From: Kribbella sandramycini
GTDB taxonomy: Bacteria > Actinomycetota > Actinomycetes > Propionibacteriales > Kribbellaceae
Length of the DNA: 64,000 nt
Direction of reading: 5' to 3'
Assembly (NCBI RefSeq): GCF_013131805.1
Contig: NZ_JABJRC010000008.1
Location: forward strand, 248,001 to 312,000
Positions 1 to 7,391 of the stretch are shown here, piece after piece (the first letter of the stretch is position 1; the number at the start of each line of letters is the position of its first letter). The notes under the pieces were generated by a model. It was not told the origin of the DNA. It did not search any database and saw nothing but the letters and a program-made list of their open reading frames with translations. The translations under genes were made by a program, and so were the position numbers.

Positions 1-296
1 CCACGGACTCCGCACGAGTTGCGCCCAGAGCGTCACCCGAACATGTCGACCATATCTCCGCGCCTGCCCCTGATAGCCGCCGGATTCACAAGACAGTCGG
101 GTTCAGGCGCGGGGTTGAGCTGCGTTCAATCCCCCGGTAGGGGACGCGCGGTCAGGAGACGATCCGCCTCGCCCGCTAGCCCCTGATGCCACGCCATGAA
201 GCATGCGCCATGAGCTTCCCGGAACCACACTGAATGTAGCCGCGTCGCAGCTATACGTGACAACTGTCCAGGTGGTGCCCTTCAGGAGGATTAGCC

Positions 297-929
297 ATGT
301 CCCACGGTCGAGTGTGCTCGGAATCGACGTTAGCGCCGTGCAGTTGTTCGTGTGGAGGCAGTTTGCACGGCGGGGTCGCCGCGCCATTGTTCCGGTCGAT
401 GCTGAGCAGTTACACGGAGTCCAAGGAGTTCGAGCTCGTCGGGCAGCCAGCGCGGGTCGCAGTCGACGTACTGGCTGAGGCGATCCAGCGGTCGCCGGCG
501 GATGCGGCGCAGCTGTATGAGACGGTCCAGGAGATCGTCGCGGACGAGTGGTGGGAACGTTTGTGGGAGAGGCAGCCACGCCGGCGCAAAGCCGGACGTC
601 GTCACTGGCTGTGCCAGATCTTGTCCGAGGTTGCGGACATGCTAGATGAGCTCGGCGACGTCGGCGGAATGGTCGCAGATGACGTATACGCCGGGTGTGT
701 CGATGCTGGGTGGGGCCCGTTGCGTAGCAAGGCTGCCTCGATGATTGCAGGCCATCTAGCCGCAGTGACCTTGGGGCCGGCGCTGGCACCGTTGGCGACA
801 GTATCGCTCAAGGTCCGGCTCGTAGCGGTGATGTTCTGTCCCGATACCGGTAAGCATCCTGCGCTCGAGAACGGATGCGCACGGCAAGTCCTGGAGGCGC
901 TCGGCCTTCCTGGCACCGTCGCGGCCTGA
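297..929 (+). CDS. Hypothetical protein
   Basis: A 210-residue protein that I do not recognise. The ATG at 297 is preceded by an AGGAGGA ribosome site at 285-290, which fixes the start well. The N-terminus carries several cysteines (four within residues 7-19), the middle is acidic and helical, and a basic RRRKAGRR stretch lies near residue 93. The C-terminal third is hydrophobic and could pack as a helical bundle. It is followed after 84 bases by the DUF6941 gene on the same strand. The 296 bases before it contain no gene that I can support. Confidence 0.55.
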   Translation: MSHGRVCSESTLAPCSCSCGGSLHGGVAAPLFRSMLSSYTESKEFELVGQPARVAVDVLAEAIQRSPADAAQLYETVQEIVADEWWERLWERQPRRRKAGRRHWLCQILSEVADMLDELGDVGGMVADDVYAGCVDAGWGPLRSKAASMIAGHLAAVTLGPALAPLATVSLKVRLVAVMFCPDTGKHPALENGCARQVLEALGLPGTVAA

Positions 930-1013
930 CCCTCGCCTGGGTATCAAAGGAGCCCGAGCACCCGGGCCAGTTGCACCGGCAAGACTCGACTTTGGCTCAG
1001 CGGGCTCTAGACT

Positions 1014-1418
1014 ATGCCAGTGGCTGAACTGGACTACGCTTTCGTCGCCGACTACGCGAAGGTCGAGCGTAGCGGGACTCTGACCGTCGTTGGGGCAAGT
1101 TACACGCAAGTCACCGTGTCTCGGCTTCCCGCCGCTCACCTGATGTCCATCGCTGGTCGTGTTCGGTCACGTGTCGACGCTGGCCCCGTGAGTCTGACCG
1201 TCACAATTAAGCCGCCGCTTACCGACCAGTTCGTCGTCGTTTTCACCATGGATCTCACGCCCGAGCCGGACGCCCGCCCGTACGGTGACGGCCGCCTCGG
1301 CCTGCTCTTCGCGATCACGACAGGGCTACCTCTTGACCACGAGGGGGTCTACACGATCGACCTTGAGCTAGAGGGCTCTCACGCTAGAACCCTCATGTTC
1401 GAGGTCATTAAGTCGTAG
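1014..1418 (+). CDS. DUF6941 family protein
   Basis: A 134-residue protein resembling DUF6941, a small beta-rich family of unknown function found widely in actinomycetes. The family-typical opening is visible (ELDYAFVADYAKVE, then TLTVVGASYTQV), followed by alternating beta strands and the closing YTIDLELEG. There are no catalytic residues to point to. It ends two bases before the start of the DUF4258 gene, so the three genes from 1014 to 1994 are probably one transcript. The family assignment rests on recalled sequence pattern; the role is unknown. Confidence 0.7.
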   Translation: MPVAELDYAFVADYAKVERSGTLTVVGASYTQVTVSRLPAAHLMSIAGRVRSRVDAGPVSLTVTIKPPLTDQFVVVFTMDLTPEPDARPYGDGRLGLLFAITTGLPLDHEGVYTIDLELEGSHARTLMFEVIKS

Positions 1419-1420
1419 CG

Positions 1421-1657
1421 ATGGCGTACCACTACACGGCTCACATGAGGCAGCGAATGAAGCAGCGCGGTGTGACCCGCGCCGATGTAGAGCATGCCCT
1501 GACTCATCTCGACGCTCCGCCAGAGTCGACGCCGGAGAACAGTGTCAAGTACATTGGTAGGTCCGTGGACGGTCGTCTGCTCAAGATTTGGATCGTTGAG
1601 CCTGGCGTGACCGCTCTGCGACCTATACTTAAATCCACCGCTTGGAAGGGAGCGTGA
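1421..1657 (+). CDS. DUF4258 domain protein, putative toxin of a small pair
   Basis: A 78-residue basic protein with the DUF4258 layout: an N-terminal HMRQRMKQRGVTRADVEHAL helix-turn segment, then KYIGRSVDGRLLKIW forming the beta part. DUF4258 has a RelE/ParE-like look (small, basic, with a His near the N-terminus) and commonly sits next to DUF2283, as it does here one base downstream. A toxin role for it is a common proposal, not a demonstrated one for this protein. It starts two bases after the DUF6941 stop. Confidence 0.7.
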   Translation: MAYHYTAHMRQRMKQRGVTRADVEHALTHLDAPPESTPENSVKYIGRSVDGRLLKIWIVEPGVTALRPILKSTAWKGA

Positions 1658-1658
1658 C

Positions 1659-1994
1659 ATGGCTACGATCGAGCTTCAGATCGACCCCGTTGCCGCAGCT
1701 GCCTACATCTTGCTGAGTGAAGCTGAGTGTACTCGCACCGAGCAGGTAAACGACGAAGTGTTGGTGGACCTGGATGAGTTCGACGTGGTCGTCGGTATCG
1801 AGGTACTCCGACTGTCTGCTCAGATCCCGTTTCAGCAGCTAGTCGACCGGTACCACGTCCACCAGGACGTAATTGAGCTCCTTCGCCGTATTCAGCCCAA
1901 CGTATCCAGCTTCGTGATGCTGACCCAAGGCTCCGACGGTGCCGCCAATGTTCAGCCGCACGCCGAGCGTGTCAAGCAGGACAACGCCAGCTGA
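1659..1994 (+). CDS. DUF2283 domain protein, putative antitoxin partner
   Basis: A 111-residue acidic protein. The first half matches DUF2283: a DPVAAAAYILL segment (the family's Asp/Ala/Tyr core), VNDEVLVDLDE, and the signature VGIEVLRLS. The C-terminal extension (QLVDRYHVHQDVIELLRRI onward) adds helices beyond the domain's usual 60-70 residues. The start codon lies one base after the DUF4258 stop, implying translational coupling. With the basic DUF4258 upstream, the pair has the size, charge and order of a toxin-antitoxin module; this is inference. Confidence 0.7.
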   Translation: MATIELQIDPVAAAAYILLSEAECTRTEQVNDEVLVDLDEFDVVVGIEVLRLSAQIPFQQLVDRYHVHQDVIELLRRIQPNVSSFVMLTQGSDGAANVQPHAERVKQDNAS

Positions 1995-2073
1995 TCTCGC
2001 CGTAGCTCGGGCACTGATAGCCACCCACCGGCCGAACGCCGATGACCTTCGGCCTAACTCGTCATGACTTGAC

Positions 2074-2149
2074 ACGGTCGTTATCCTTGATCCGGATCGG
2101 CGAGCCGACCCAGAGGGCCCAAAGGGTCCGGATCAAGGATAACGACCGT
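2074..2149. repeat. 23-bp perfect inverted repeat, 30-base spacer
   Basis: Arms at 2074-2096 and 2127-2149 are exact reverse complements over 23 bases, with a 30-base spacer. The arm contains TTATCCTTGATCC. No T-tract follows on either side, so a simple intrinsic terminator is not the obvious reading. It lies between the DUF2283 gene and the next rightward gene. Confidence 0.85.
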
Positions 2150-2348
2150 CGCTCGATCGGCCGTTCCCTGCTCGATGCCCGTTCAGGGGCCGTTAGCAAT
2201 CGCTGGCCTGATAGCTGACGGAAGAAGTCGGTACGGCGTCCAGGGTCTCGGGCGCCGTCCTTCGATCGGCTGGATCTTCCACCAGGAGGACCCTGCCGCC
2301 TTCCGGGGCCATAGAAATTGTCGGTGGGGTCTGGGATCGTGCTGTGGT

Positions 2349-2756
2349 GTGAAGCTGACGGCGAAGGATCTTGGCGGTGTACGGCCAGAGCATCTGCGCG
2401 GCGTGACGGTCACGGAGTTCGCCAAGGTCTGGCAGGCGATCGAAGATCGAGCCGACGAGCTGAGCGAGACGCAGAGCACCAACGACTTCGTGGCCGGGGT
2501 GCTCCAGACGTGCCGGTGGATCGCGGAGTCCGGGTGGTGGGCCGGCGAGGTCGTTCCGTCCCCTGTCACTGGGCAGTCGGTGCCGGCGAGCCCTGACCTG
2601 ATTGAGGCTGAGGTCCGCGCCGCCGAGCGAGCCATCCGAACCCCCGCTGAGGTGCGGCGGCCTGACTACGTCGGTGGTGTGTGGGCCACCCTCATGTGGA
2701 CATGGCGGGGTTCCGGCGTACCGCCCTTGCGCTCGCCGCGGTCGCAGGCTTCCTGA
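2349..2756 (+). CDS. Hypothetical protein
   Basis: A 135-residue protein with no recognised family. I prefer the GTG at 2349 because the sequence from there is helical and protein-like (EFAKVWQAIEDRADELSE, then VLQTCRWIAESGWWAGE). The same frame is open back to an ATG at 2175, but those 58 residues look like non-coding translation, so the start is uncertain. The C-terminal part is basic and may be poorly folded. The gene ends just before a strong bidirectional terminator. Confidence 0.4.
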   Translation: MKLTAKDLGGVRPEHLRGVTVTEFAKVWQAIEDRADELSETQSTNDFVAGVLQTCRWIAESGWWAGEVVPSPVTGQSVPASPDLIEAEVRAAERAIRTPAEVRRPDYVGGVWATLMWTWRGSGVPPLRSPRSQAS

Positions 2757-2764
2757 TCGGCGAA

Positions 2765-2801
2765 AGGGCCTCAGCCGCCGTGAATGGCGAGCTGAGGCCC
2801 T
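2765..2801. terminator. Bidirectional hairpin terminator
   Basis: An 11-bp perfect stem (AGGGCCTCAGC at 2765-2775 pairing with 2791-2801), extended inward by CGCC/GGCG. It sits between the convergent ends at 2756 and 2812. It would end both the rightward accessory genes and the long leftward operon. Confidence 0.8.
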
Positions 2802-2811
2802 CTTCGCGTTG

Positions 2812-3687
2812 TCAGCTGACCTGGCGGTGGGGTTTGCGGATTCCGGCAGTCATCCCGTTGCTGATGGTGCGCTCGGCTTCACGCCGGGCCAGTCCGATGC
2901 GCATCGCCGCGGACAGCAGTTCGTCTCGTACGACCGCCGGCATGAGCGCGCCGATCGCTACGACCTGGCCGAGCGAGTAGGCCGCGAAGTTCAGGTCGTC
3001 GTTGCGGCGGCCCTCGGTGGAAGCGAGGAGCTTGTCGAGGTGCCTGGTCAGCGCGGCCAGGCCGTAGGCCTCGTTGCTCCGGGCGTTCAGCGAGATGGGT
3101 TCGGGCACAGGTGCCGGCGGCGGCGTGAGGGCTTCGGTGAGCCATTCGGGCAGTGGAGCTGGCCGGCGGATGACCGTTGCGCGGTAGCGGCGTCCGCCGA
3201 CCATTGAGCCCGCCGCGACGACGTACCCGCCTTGACCTCGGGTGTCGACCTTCCAGCCCAGCCGCCCTGCAGAGTTGCCCAGCGGCGTCCGGGCGGGCTG
3301 CCGGAAGTACAGGTGCTGGCCGCCAGAGGGTGTGGCCACCGTCCAGGTCTTCGGCAGCCGTTGCCCTACGTCGAACGCGAGCGCGTCGAGAACGTCACGC
3401 CCACTGGTCACACCCCGGGAGGCCCACTGCTCCGGCACGGCCTTCTCGGCGGTCCTCGGCTTGTCCAGATCGAGCACGATCAGCCCGGCGGCGCCGGTCG
3501 CCAGCCCGATGTTGTAGGGCACTTCGCTCCACCACCCGGTGATCACGGCCCGGTCCGTGGTGGCGAGCTGCTGCCAGTCCTCGTCTTTGAACACAGGAAC
3601 TTTCGTGCCGGGTCTGAGCGGGAAGACCGCGAGGCCTCTCTCCGCGTGCCACAGCGCCGACCGCCCGAGCCGTCCCAGGCCGCTCAT
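2812..3687 (-). CDS. Bifunctional primase-polymerase N-terminal domain protein
   Basis: A 291-residue archaeo-eukaryotic-type primase (prim-pol) domain protein, probably the element's replication primase. Visible features are the opening ALWHAERGLAVFPLRPGTKVP (typical start of the family), the metal-binding LIVLDLDKP near residue 70, and the TPSGGQHLYF motif near residue 119 that supplies the Ser/His of the active site. A region rich in prolines follows, then a helical C-terminus. No helicase domain is fused, so a partner helicase would be needed. It is the last gene of the leftward block and overlaps the PP2C gene by four bases (ATGA). Confidence 0.85.
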   Translation of the reverse strand: MSGLGRLGRSALWHAERGLAVFPLRPGTKVPVFKDEDWQQLATTDRAVITGWWSEVPYNIGLATGAAGLIVLDLDKPRTAEKAVPEQWASRGVTSGRDVLDALAFDVGQRLPKTWTVATPSGGQHLYFRQPARTPLGNSAGRLGWKVDTRGQGGYVVAAGSMVGGRRYRATVIRRPAPLPEWLTEALTPPPAPVPEPISLNARSNEAYGLAALTRHLDKLLASTEGRRNDDLNFAAYSLGQVVAIGALMPAVVRDELLSAAMRIGLARREAERTISNGMTAGIRKPHRQVS

Positions 3688-4388
3688 GATCGGCTCGCCT
3701 CGGCGTTCGGCGCGAGCACGACGGCGGTCGCGTCGTCGCGGTAGTCCCCGGAAGGCCGAGCGGCGGCCACCAGCGCCTCAGCGAGCGTCTGCGGATCGCC
3801 GGCGTGCTCGGCGACAGCCGCAGCGAGTTCGCCGTGCAGGAGGCCGTCCAGGCCGTCGGACAGCAGGATCAGCAGCTCGTGCGCGGGTGCTTCTGCGAGT
3901 GCGACGGTGGTCGGGGAGGCGATGGTGAGCGACATTCGGGTCCAGTTGTCGTGGCGAACCGCGAGCTGCTCGCTCTCTCCGTTGAGTCGCAGGTACTCCC
4001 CCATCGTGTGCGGGGTGGTTCGGCGCGCCAGCCGGACGCCGTCCCAGCTGTAGATATGGCTGTCGCCGACCCACGCGAGTTCTACTTCGTAGCCAGGGCG
4101 GCTGACCGCCAGCACCATCACGGCGTCCGGGCCGTAGTCGTCGGTGCCGGGATCTGCATCGATGAGCGCCGCTGCGGTCAGTACGCCGGCGAGGGCTCCT
4201 CGGGACGCCGCGATCCGCGCAGCCGCCGTGCAGATCAGCTGCATCAGCTCGCTGCCGTCCGGGTCGTTCCCGATGCCGTCGACGACGGCAACGGCCACGT
4301 CGCCGGTCACGGCCTCGAAGGCTGCGGCGGCGTCCATGTTGTGTGCGCGGGTGCCGCGCCTGCTCGCGATCCCTACTCGGCTGTTCAC
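3684..4388 (-). CDS. PP2C-family serine/threonine phosphatase
   Basis: A 234-residue single-domain PP2C phosphatase, predicted to be cytoplasmic and manganese/magnesium dependent. Metal-site motifs are visible: RGTRAHNMDA (a variant of the usual RxxNED), VAVVDGIGN (the DG motif), WVGDSHIYSW, LLSDGLDGLL and the closing DYRDDATAVVL. There is no sensor or membrane segment. It overlaps both neighbours by four bases, coupling it to the primase-polymerase. No cognate kinase is present in the window, so its substrate is unknown; a role in controlling element replication is speculation. Confidence 0.85.
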   Translation of the reverse strand: MNSRVGIASRRGTRAHNMDAAAAFEAVTGDVAVAVVDGIGNDPDGSELMQLICTAAARIAASRGALAGVLTAAALIDADPGTDDYGPDAVMVLAVSRPGYEVELAWVGDSHIYSWDGVRLARRTTPHTMGEYLRLNGESEQLAVRHDNWTRMSLTIASPTTVALAEAPAHELLILLSDGLDGLLHGELAAAVAEHAGDPQTLAEALVAAARPSGDYRDDATAVVLAPNAEASRS

Positions 4389-4594
4389 GGCTCGATCTCC
4401 TTCCGCTGTGGGTGGATGCGCTCGGGGCGGACGCCGTCCGCGGGGTGCCGGACTTCGAGGTAGGCGCGGACGCCGAAGCTCCCGCGGTTGGGGTAGTGCC
4501 GCTCGCCGCCGGCGACGTCGAACCGGCCGCTCAGGAAGGTGATCAGCTGCTCGATCTCGGCGGGATCACCCGACAGCCGCACCTTGACCGTCAT
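4385..4594 (-). CDS. Small hypothetical protein
   Basis: A 69-residue protein starting at the ATG at 4594, which overlaps the stop of the upstream gene (ATGA at 4591-4594), while its own stop overlaps the PP2C start. The frame is open further upstream, but this coupled start is much more likely. Features are VKVRLSGDPAEIEQLITFLS at the N-terminus and a basic tail. No family recognised. Confidence 0.65.
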   Translation of the reverse strand: MTVKVRLSGDPAEIEQLITFLSGRFDVAGGERHYPNRGSFGVRAYLEVRHPADGVRPERIHPQRKEIEP

Positions 4595-4881
4595 GCGCTC
4601 ACCTCGACGCCGGTCTGGCTCGTCCACTGGTCGTCGCGGTTGCGGCCGTTGTAGACGACGCGCAGCGGGCCGCGGTCGAGGAGCCCGTCGAACCCGGTGG
4701 CGGCGGGGATCTCGTCGTCGGGGCACTCGGCGGTCACGGCCCAGTCGTCTCCGTCTTCGTTCGCGAACACGATCCACGGGTGTCCTTCGCGATCGACGAC
4801 GACGGGCGGATTGACCGAATCGATCAGCTCGTCCAGGGCTTCGCGGGTGGTGATCAGGGTTCCGTTGGGGATGAGGGTCAT
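4591..4881 (-). CDS. Hypothetical acidic protein
   Basis: A 96-residue acidic protein (many Asp and Glu; WIVFANEDGDDWAVTAE). It reads like a small alpha/beta fold. It is unrecognised. It begins at an ATG with GGAACAGACC upstream and no strong ribosome site. The gap before it (4882-5193) holds a short hairpin (4922-4952) and the first copy of a structured repeat described separately. Confidence 0.65.
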   Translation of the reverse strand: MTLIPNGTLITTREALDELIDSVNPPVVVDREGHPWIVFANEDGDDWAVTAECPDDEIPAATGFDGLLDRGPLRVVYNGRNRDDQWTSQTGVEVSA

Positions 4882-4921
4882 GGTCTGTTCCTTCTCGGTT
4901 GGTGTCGGTTGGGCGGGGCGA

Positions 4922-4952
4922 GCTGCCGGGTGTCTGGTCCTTCACCGGCAGC
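4922..4952. repeat. 8-bp-stem hairpin upstream of the 4881 start
   Basis: GCTGCCGG at 4922-4929 pairs with 4945-4952 around a 15-base loop. It lies about 40 bases upstream of the leftward gene starting at 4881, between that gene and the structured element at 4985-5140. It could act as an attenuator or leader hairpin. Confidence 0.5.
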
Positions 4953-4984
4953 CCTCCCCGGGTCTTTGTGGTGACCGTTGGTGG

Positions 4985-5140
4985 GCGGCAGCCCCTGTGG
5001 GGCCTGCCCGCTCCTGCCGCTCTCAGGTCCGCCAGAGGCTCCGGGCTCAAGCCGTATCTCTGTTGCTGGACAAGGAATTCAGTGAGCGCAGCGAGCGCCG
5101 CCGTCCCGCAGCTGAGATACGGCTTGAACTTGGAGGGGGC
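4985..5140. ncRNA. Candidate structured RNA element, copy 1
   Basis: First of two copies (the other is 7392-7543). A GCGGCAG/CTGCCGC helix (4985-4991 with 5014-5020) encloses CCCC/GGGG. It is followed by the shared block AGAGGCTCCG (5034-5043). A 14-bp helix follows (5047-5060 with 5114-5127) around a 53-base loop, then the shared block TGGAGGGGGC (5131-5140), whose GGAG can pair with the CTCC at 5039-5042. The 14-bp helix has a different sequence in the other copy but pairs at the same place, which is compensatory change. Strand is unsettled; wobble pairs in copy 2 favour the + strand, opposite to the flanking genes. No known family recognised. Confidence 0.55.
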
Positions 5141-5193
5141 GGGCCGTACCAGGTCACCGGCCGCCGCCAGGCGGCCTGCAGTGGGTGGCTTCA

Positions 5194-5655
5194 TCAGAAC
5201 AAGGTGTCTTGGATCGTGACGGGCTCGTTGGGCGCTTCGAGGCCGTGATCGGCGGCGTACTCCGCTCGGGCCGCGGCGTAGGCCTCGTGCTGCCAGGCCG
5301 GGGCGATCGGGTCGCCGGCGTCCGGGTAGCGGTGGGAGTCGCGCCAGACGACGCGGCCGGTCGCCAGCTCGACGACCTGCATCGCGGGAATCCCGACCCC
5401 GTGGATAGCGCCGGTCCACATCGCGGCCTGCTCGACGGCTTCCCGGCCGGTGTTCTTGGGCCGCCAGTGCCGCGCAGCGGCTCCGCTCTCCATCGGCGTC
5501 CACGCGCGGTCCGCGCTCGGGTACGGGCAGCCCGACTTGTGCGGCTCGGGGTCGGCGGTGCGCCCGACGCCGCAGGTGCACGGTGCCGCGCAGGTCCACG
5601 ACTGCATCTGATAGCCGGTCGCGGCCGGGTTCTCGACGTCCAACGTGTCGGTCAT
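5194..5655 (-). CDS. Hypothetical protein with Cys/His cluster
   Basis: A 153-residue protein that I do not recognise. The N-terminal quarter has CAAPCTCGVG, then HKSGCPYPS, four cysteines and a histidine that could bind zinc. The middle has a beta-hairpin-like VVELATGRVVWRDSH and the C-terminus is helical (EAYAAARAEYAADHGLE). It sits in the leftward block between the structured element (4985-5140) and the methyltransferase gene. Confidence 0.6.
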   Translation of the reverse strand: MTDTLDVENPAATGYQMQSWTCAAPCTCGVGRTADPEPHKSGCPYPSADRAWTPMESGAAARHWRPKNTGREAVEQAAMWTGAIHGVGIPAMQVVELATGRVVWRDSHRYPDAGDPIAPAWQHEAYAAARAEYAADHGLEAPNEPVTIQDTLF

Positions 5656-5678
5656 CGTGTGCTCCTGGTGTCGGGGGG

Positions 5679-5703
5679 GGAGGGACGCTGTCCGCGTCCC
5701 TCC
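5679..5703. terminator. 10-bp hairpin between methyltransferase and next gene
   Basis: GGAGGGACGC (5679-5688) pairs perfectly with 5694-5703 around a five-base loop. It follows the stop of the leftward methyltransferase (5719) and precedes the start at 5655. There is no clear U-tract, so it may attenuate transcription or stabilise the message end. Confidence 0.55.
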
Positions 5704-5718
5704 ACCGGCTGGGGTTGG

Positions 5719-7179
5719 TTAGGCGGCGTTGATGCTGGTGAGGTCGTGGCCGAGGGCTTCGGCTACGGCGGCGATCAGGTCGCGGGCGGCGGGCGGGGTG
5801 ACGGCGTTGCCGAGCTGGCGGACCTTCTCGCGTTTGTTGCCGAGCACGAGGTAGCCGGGCGTGAACGCCATCCCGGCGGCGACCTCGTGGGGCTCCAGCA
5901 TCCGGAACAGGCAGTCCTCGACAGCGACGCTCATCGGCTCCAGCAGGGACTGGTGCCCGGCCGTGGTCAGCGTTCGCAGGGTCTCGGTGACCGGTGTGAC
6001 CATTTCCGCGCCGCTGTAGCGGGAGCCGTTGTTCCGCATCACGAGGGCGTGGTGGTTGCCGTTGGCGGCGAAGGTGTCGAACGGGTCGGCGGCGGTCTTT
6101 GTGGTGTTGTTGTTGCGCAGCGGGACGACCAGGGCCTCACTCTCGCGGGTGGTGCGGGTCTGCATGACCTGGTTCAGGGGGGTCGCGGTCTCGTTCCAGG
6201 TCCCGCCTGCCGGGACCAGCAGGCCGGTCTCGTTGCGGGTGGTCATGGTGCGCATCGCGTCCCAGACCGAGGCGGCGGTCTTGCCGTCGCGGCCTTCGAC
6301 CGGCACGAGCAGCTCGGGCTGCGTGTAGCGCTCCAGACCGGCCCGAATCCGCTGCATGGTCTTGTCGGCCAGCGGCCGGGTGCGGTCGCCGATCCGCTCG
6401 CCGGTCAGGCTCCAGTCGATCGCGGCAGCGGCGGGCAGCCAGCCCGGCTCGACGACCTGGTTGCGGCAGGCAACGTTCGGGCAGCGCCACACGTACTGCG
6501 CGCGGTACCGGCCCCAGGTCCGCTCGGGCTTCTTCCACGCCTGCATCGCCCGCACCCGCGCGTCACAGCCCTCGCAGTAGGCGGTCGGCCGGGTCCACCG
6601 GTTCAGGTCCGGGCATGTGGTCTTGCGCAGGTGCGCCACGACGTAGAGCCGGTCGCGTGACTGCGGCGCCGGGAGTCCACTGGCCTGGGCGTGCATCGAG
6701 TTCAGGTACACGCTGTGCAGGCAGTAGCCAAGGGCATCGAGCCCGGATCGCCAAGCGGGCCACAGGACCCACAGCGCGACGTCCACGACGTTCTCGACCA
6801 CGATCGCTGAGTACCGGTGATACTCGGCGAACCGGACGACGTCCCACATCGTCGCCCGGGACCGCTCGGCCGCCTCGTCGGGCAGGGTGTCGCCGAACAG
6901 GTCGGGCATCGCGTCGGCGTTACGTTTGCGGCCCTTGGCCTGGGAGTGGTTCGTGCACTCCGGCGAAGCCCACAAGATGTCGGTGCGGGGGTAGCGGCTC
7001 GGCTCCACCTGCGACAGGTCAGCGCAGTCGTGATCGGTGTCGGGGTGGTTGGCGTTGTGGGTTTCGACGGCCAGGTTCCAGTGGTTCGCGGCCAGCCGAA
7101 CCGTCACGCCGGGAACCTGGACGGCTCCCGTGCTCGATCCCCCGGCGCCACAGAACAGGTCAGTAATCGTGAGGCTCAT
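5719..7179 (-). CDS. C5-cytosine DNA methyltransferase
   Basis: A 486-residue DNA (cytosine-5)-methyltransferase. Conserved motifs appear in order: DLFCGAGGSS at residues 7-16 (AdoMet site), WASPEC at 70-75 with Cys75 as catalytic nucleophile (SPEC replaces the usual PC context), VVENVVDV near 128 (ENV motif), QSRDRLYVVA at 173-182, and QLGNAVTPPAA near the C-terminus. The long region between motifs VIII and X holds the target recognition domain plus two Cys pairs (CEGC and CPNVAC) resembling a zinc ribbon. No restriction enzyme gene is adjacent, so it appears solitary. It may protect the element against host restriction, which is inference. Confidence 0.93.
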   Translation of the reverse strand: MSLTITDLFCGAGGSSTGAVQVPGVTVRLAANHWNLAVETHNANHPDTDHDCADLSQVEPSRYPRTDILWASPECTNHSQAKGRKRNADAMPDLFGDTLPDEAAERSRATMWDVVRFAEYHRYSAIVVENVVDVALWVLWPAWRSGLDALGYCLHSVYLNSMHAQASGLPAPQSRDRLYVVAHLRKTTCPDLNRWTRPTAYCEGCDARVRAMQAWKKPERTWGRYRAQYVWRCPNVACRNQVVEPGWLPAAAAIDWSLTGERIGDRTRPLADKTMQRIRAGLERYTQPELLVPVEGRDGKTAASVWDAMRTMTTRNETGLLVPAGGTWNETATPLNQVMQTRTTRESEALVVPLRNNNTTKTAADPFDTFAANGNHHALVMRNNGSRYSGAEMVTPVTETLRTLTTAGHQSLLEPMSVAVEDCLFRMLEPHEVAAGMAFTPGYLVLGNKREKVRQLGNAVTPPAARDLIAAVAEALGHDLTSINAA

Positions 7180-7346
7180 CGGGCATCGCCCTTGCGGCCG
7201 GTCTTGAGCTGGCCATCGGCGGTGTAGCGGTGGGGGCAGCAGATCATCGACCCGCAGTGCGAGTGCTTCGTGATGCTGCAGTTCGCGGTGCAGACGGTGT
7301 AACCCGGCTGCGGCGCGGTGGCCGGGGTCTTCTTGGTGTTCTTCAC
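7176..7346 (-). CDS. Small cysteine/histidine-rich protein
   Basis: A 56-residue protein starting with GTG at 7346, seven bases after an AAGGAGACC ribosome site. Its stop overlaps the methyltransferase start (ATGA at 7176-7179), so the two are translationally coupled. Five Cys and three His fall in a short span (CTANC, HSHC, ICCPH), suggesting a compact zinc-binding fold. It was found by reading the sequence directly, because the GTG start and small size hide it. Function unknown. Confidence 0.6.
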   Translation of the reverse strand: MKNTKKTPATAPQPGYTVCTANCSITKHSHCGSMICCPHRYTADGQLKTGRKGDAR

Positions 7347-7391
7347 GGTGGTCTCCTTGCGACTGGTCCGTGCCCGCTGGTGGGCTTGTGT

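Noticed and set aside
5185..6660. Rightward open frame of 491 codons opposite the methyltransferase
   Set aside because: It is antisense to the C5 methyltransferase with intact motifs; the composition is shadow-like and there is no ribosome site.
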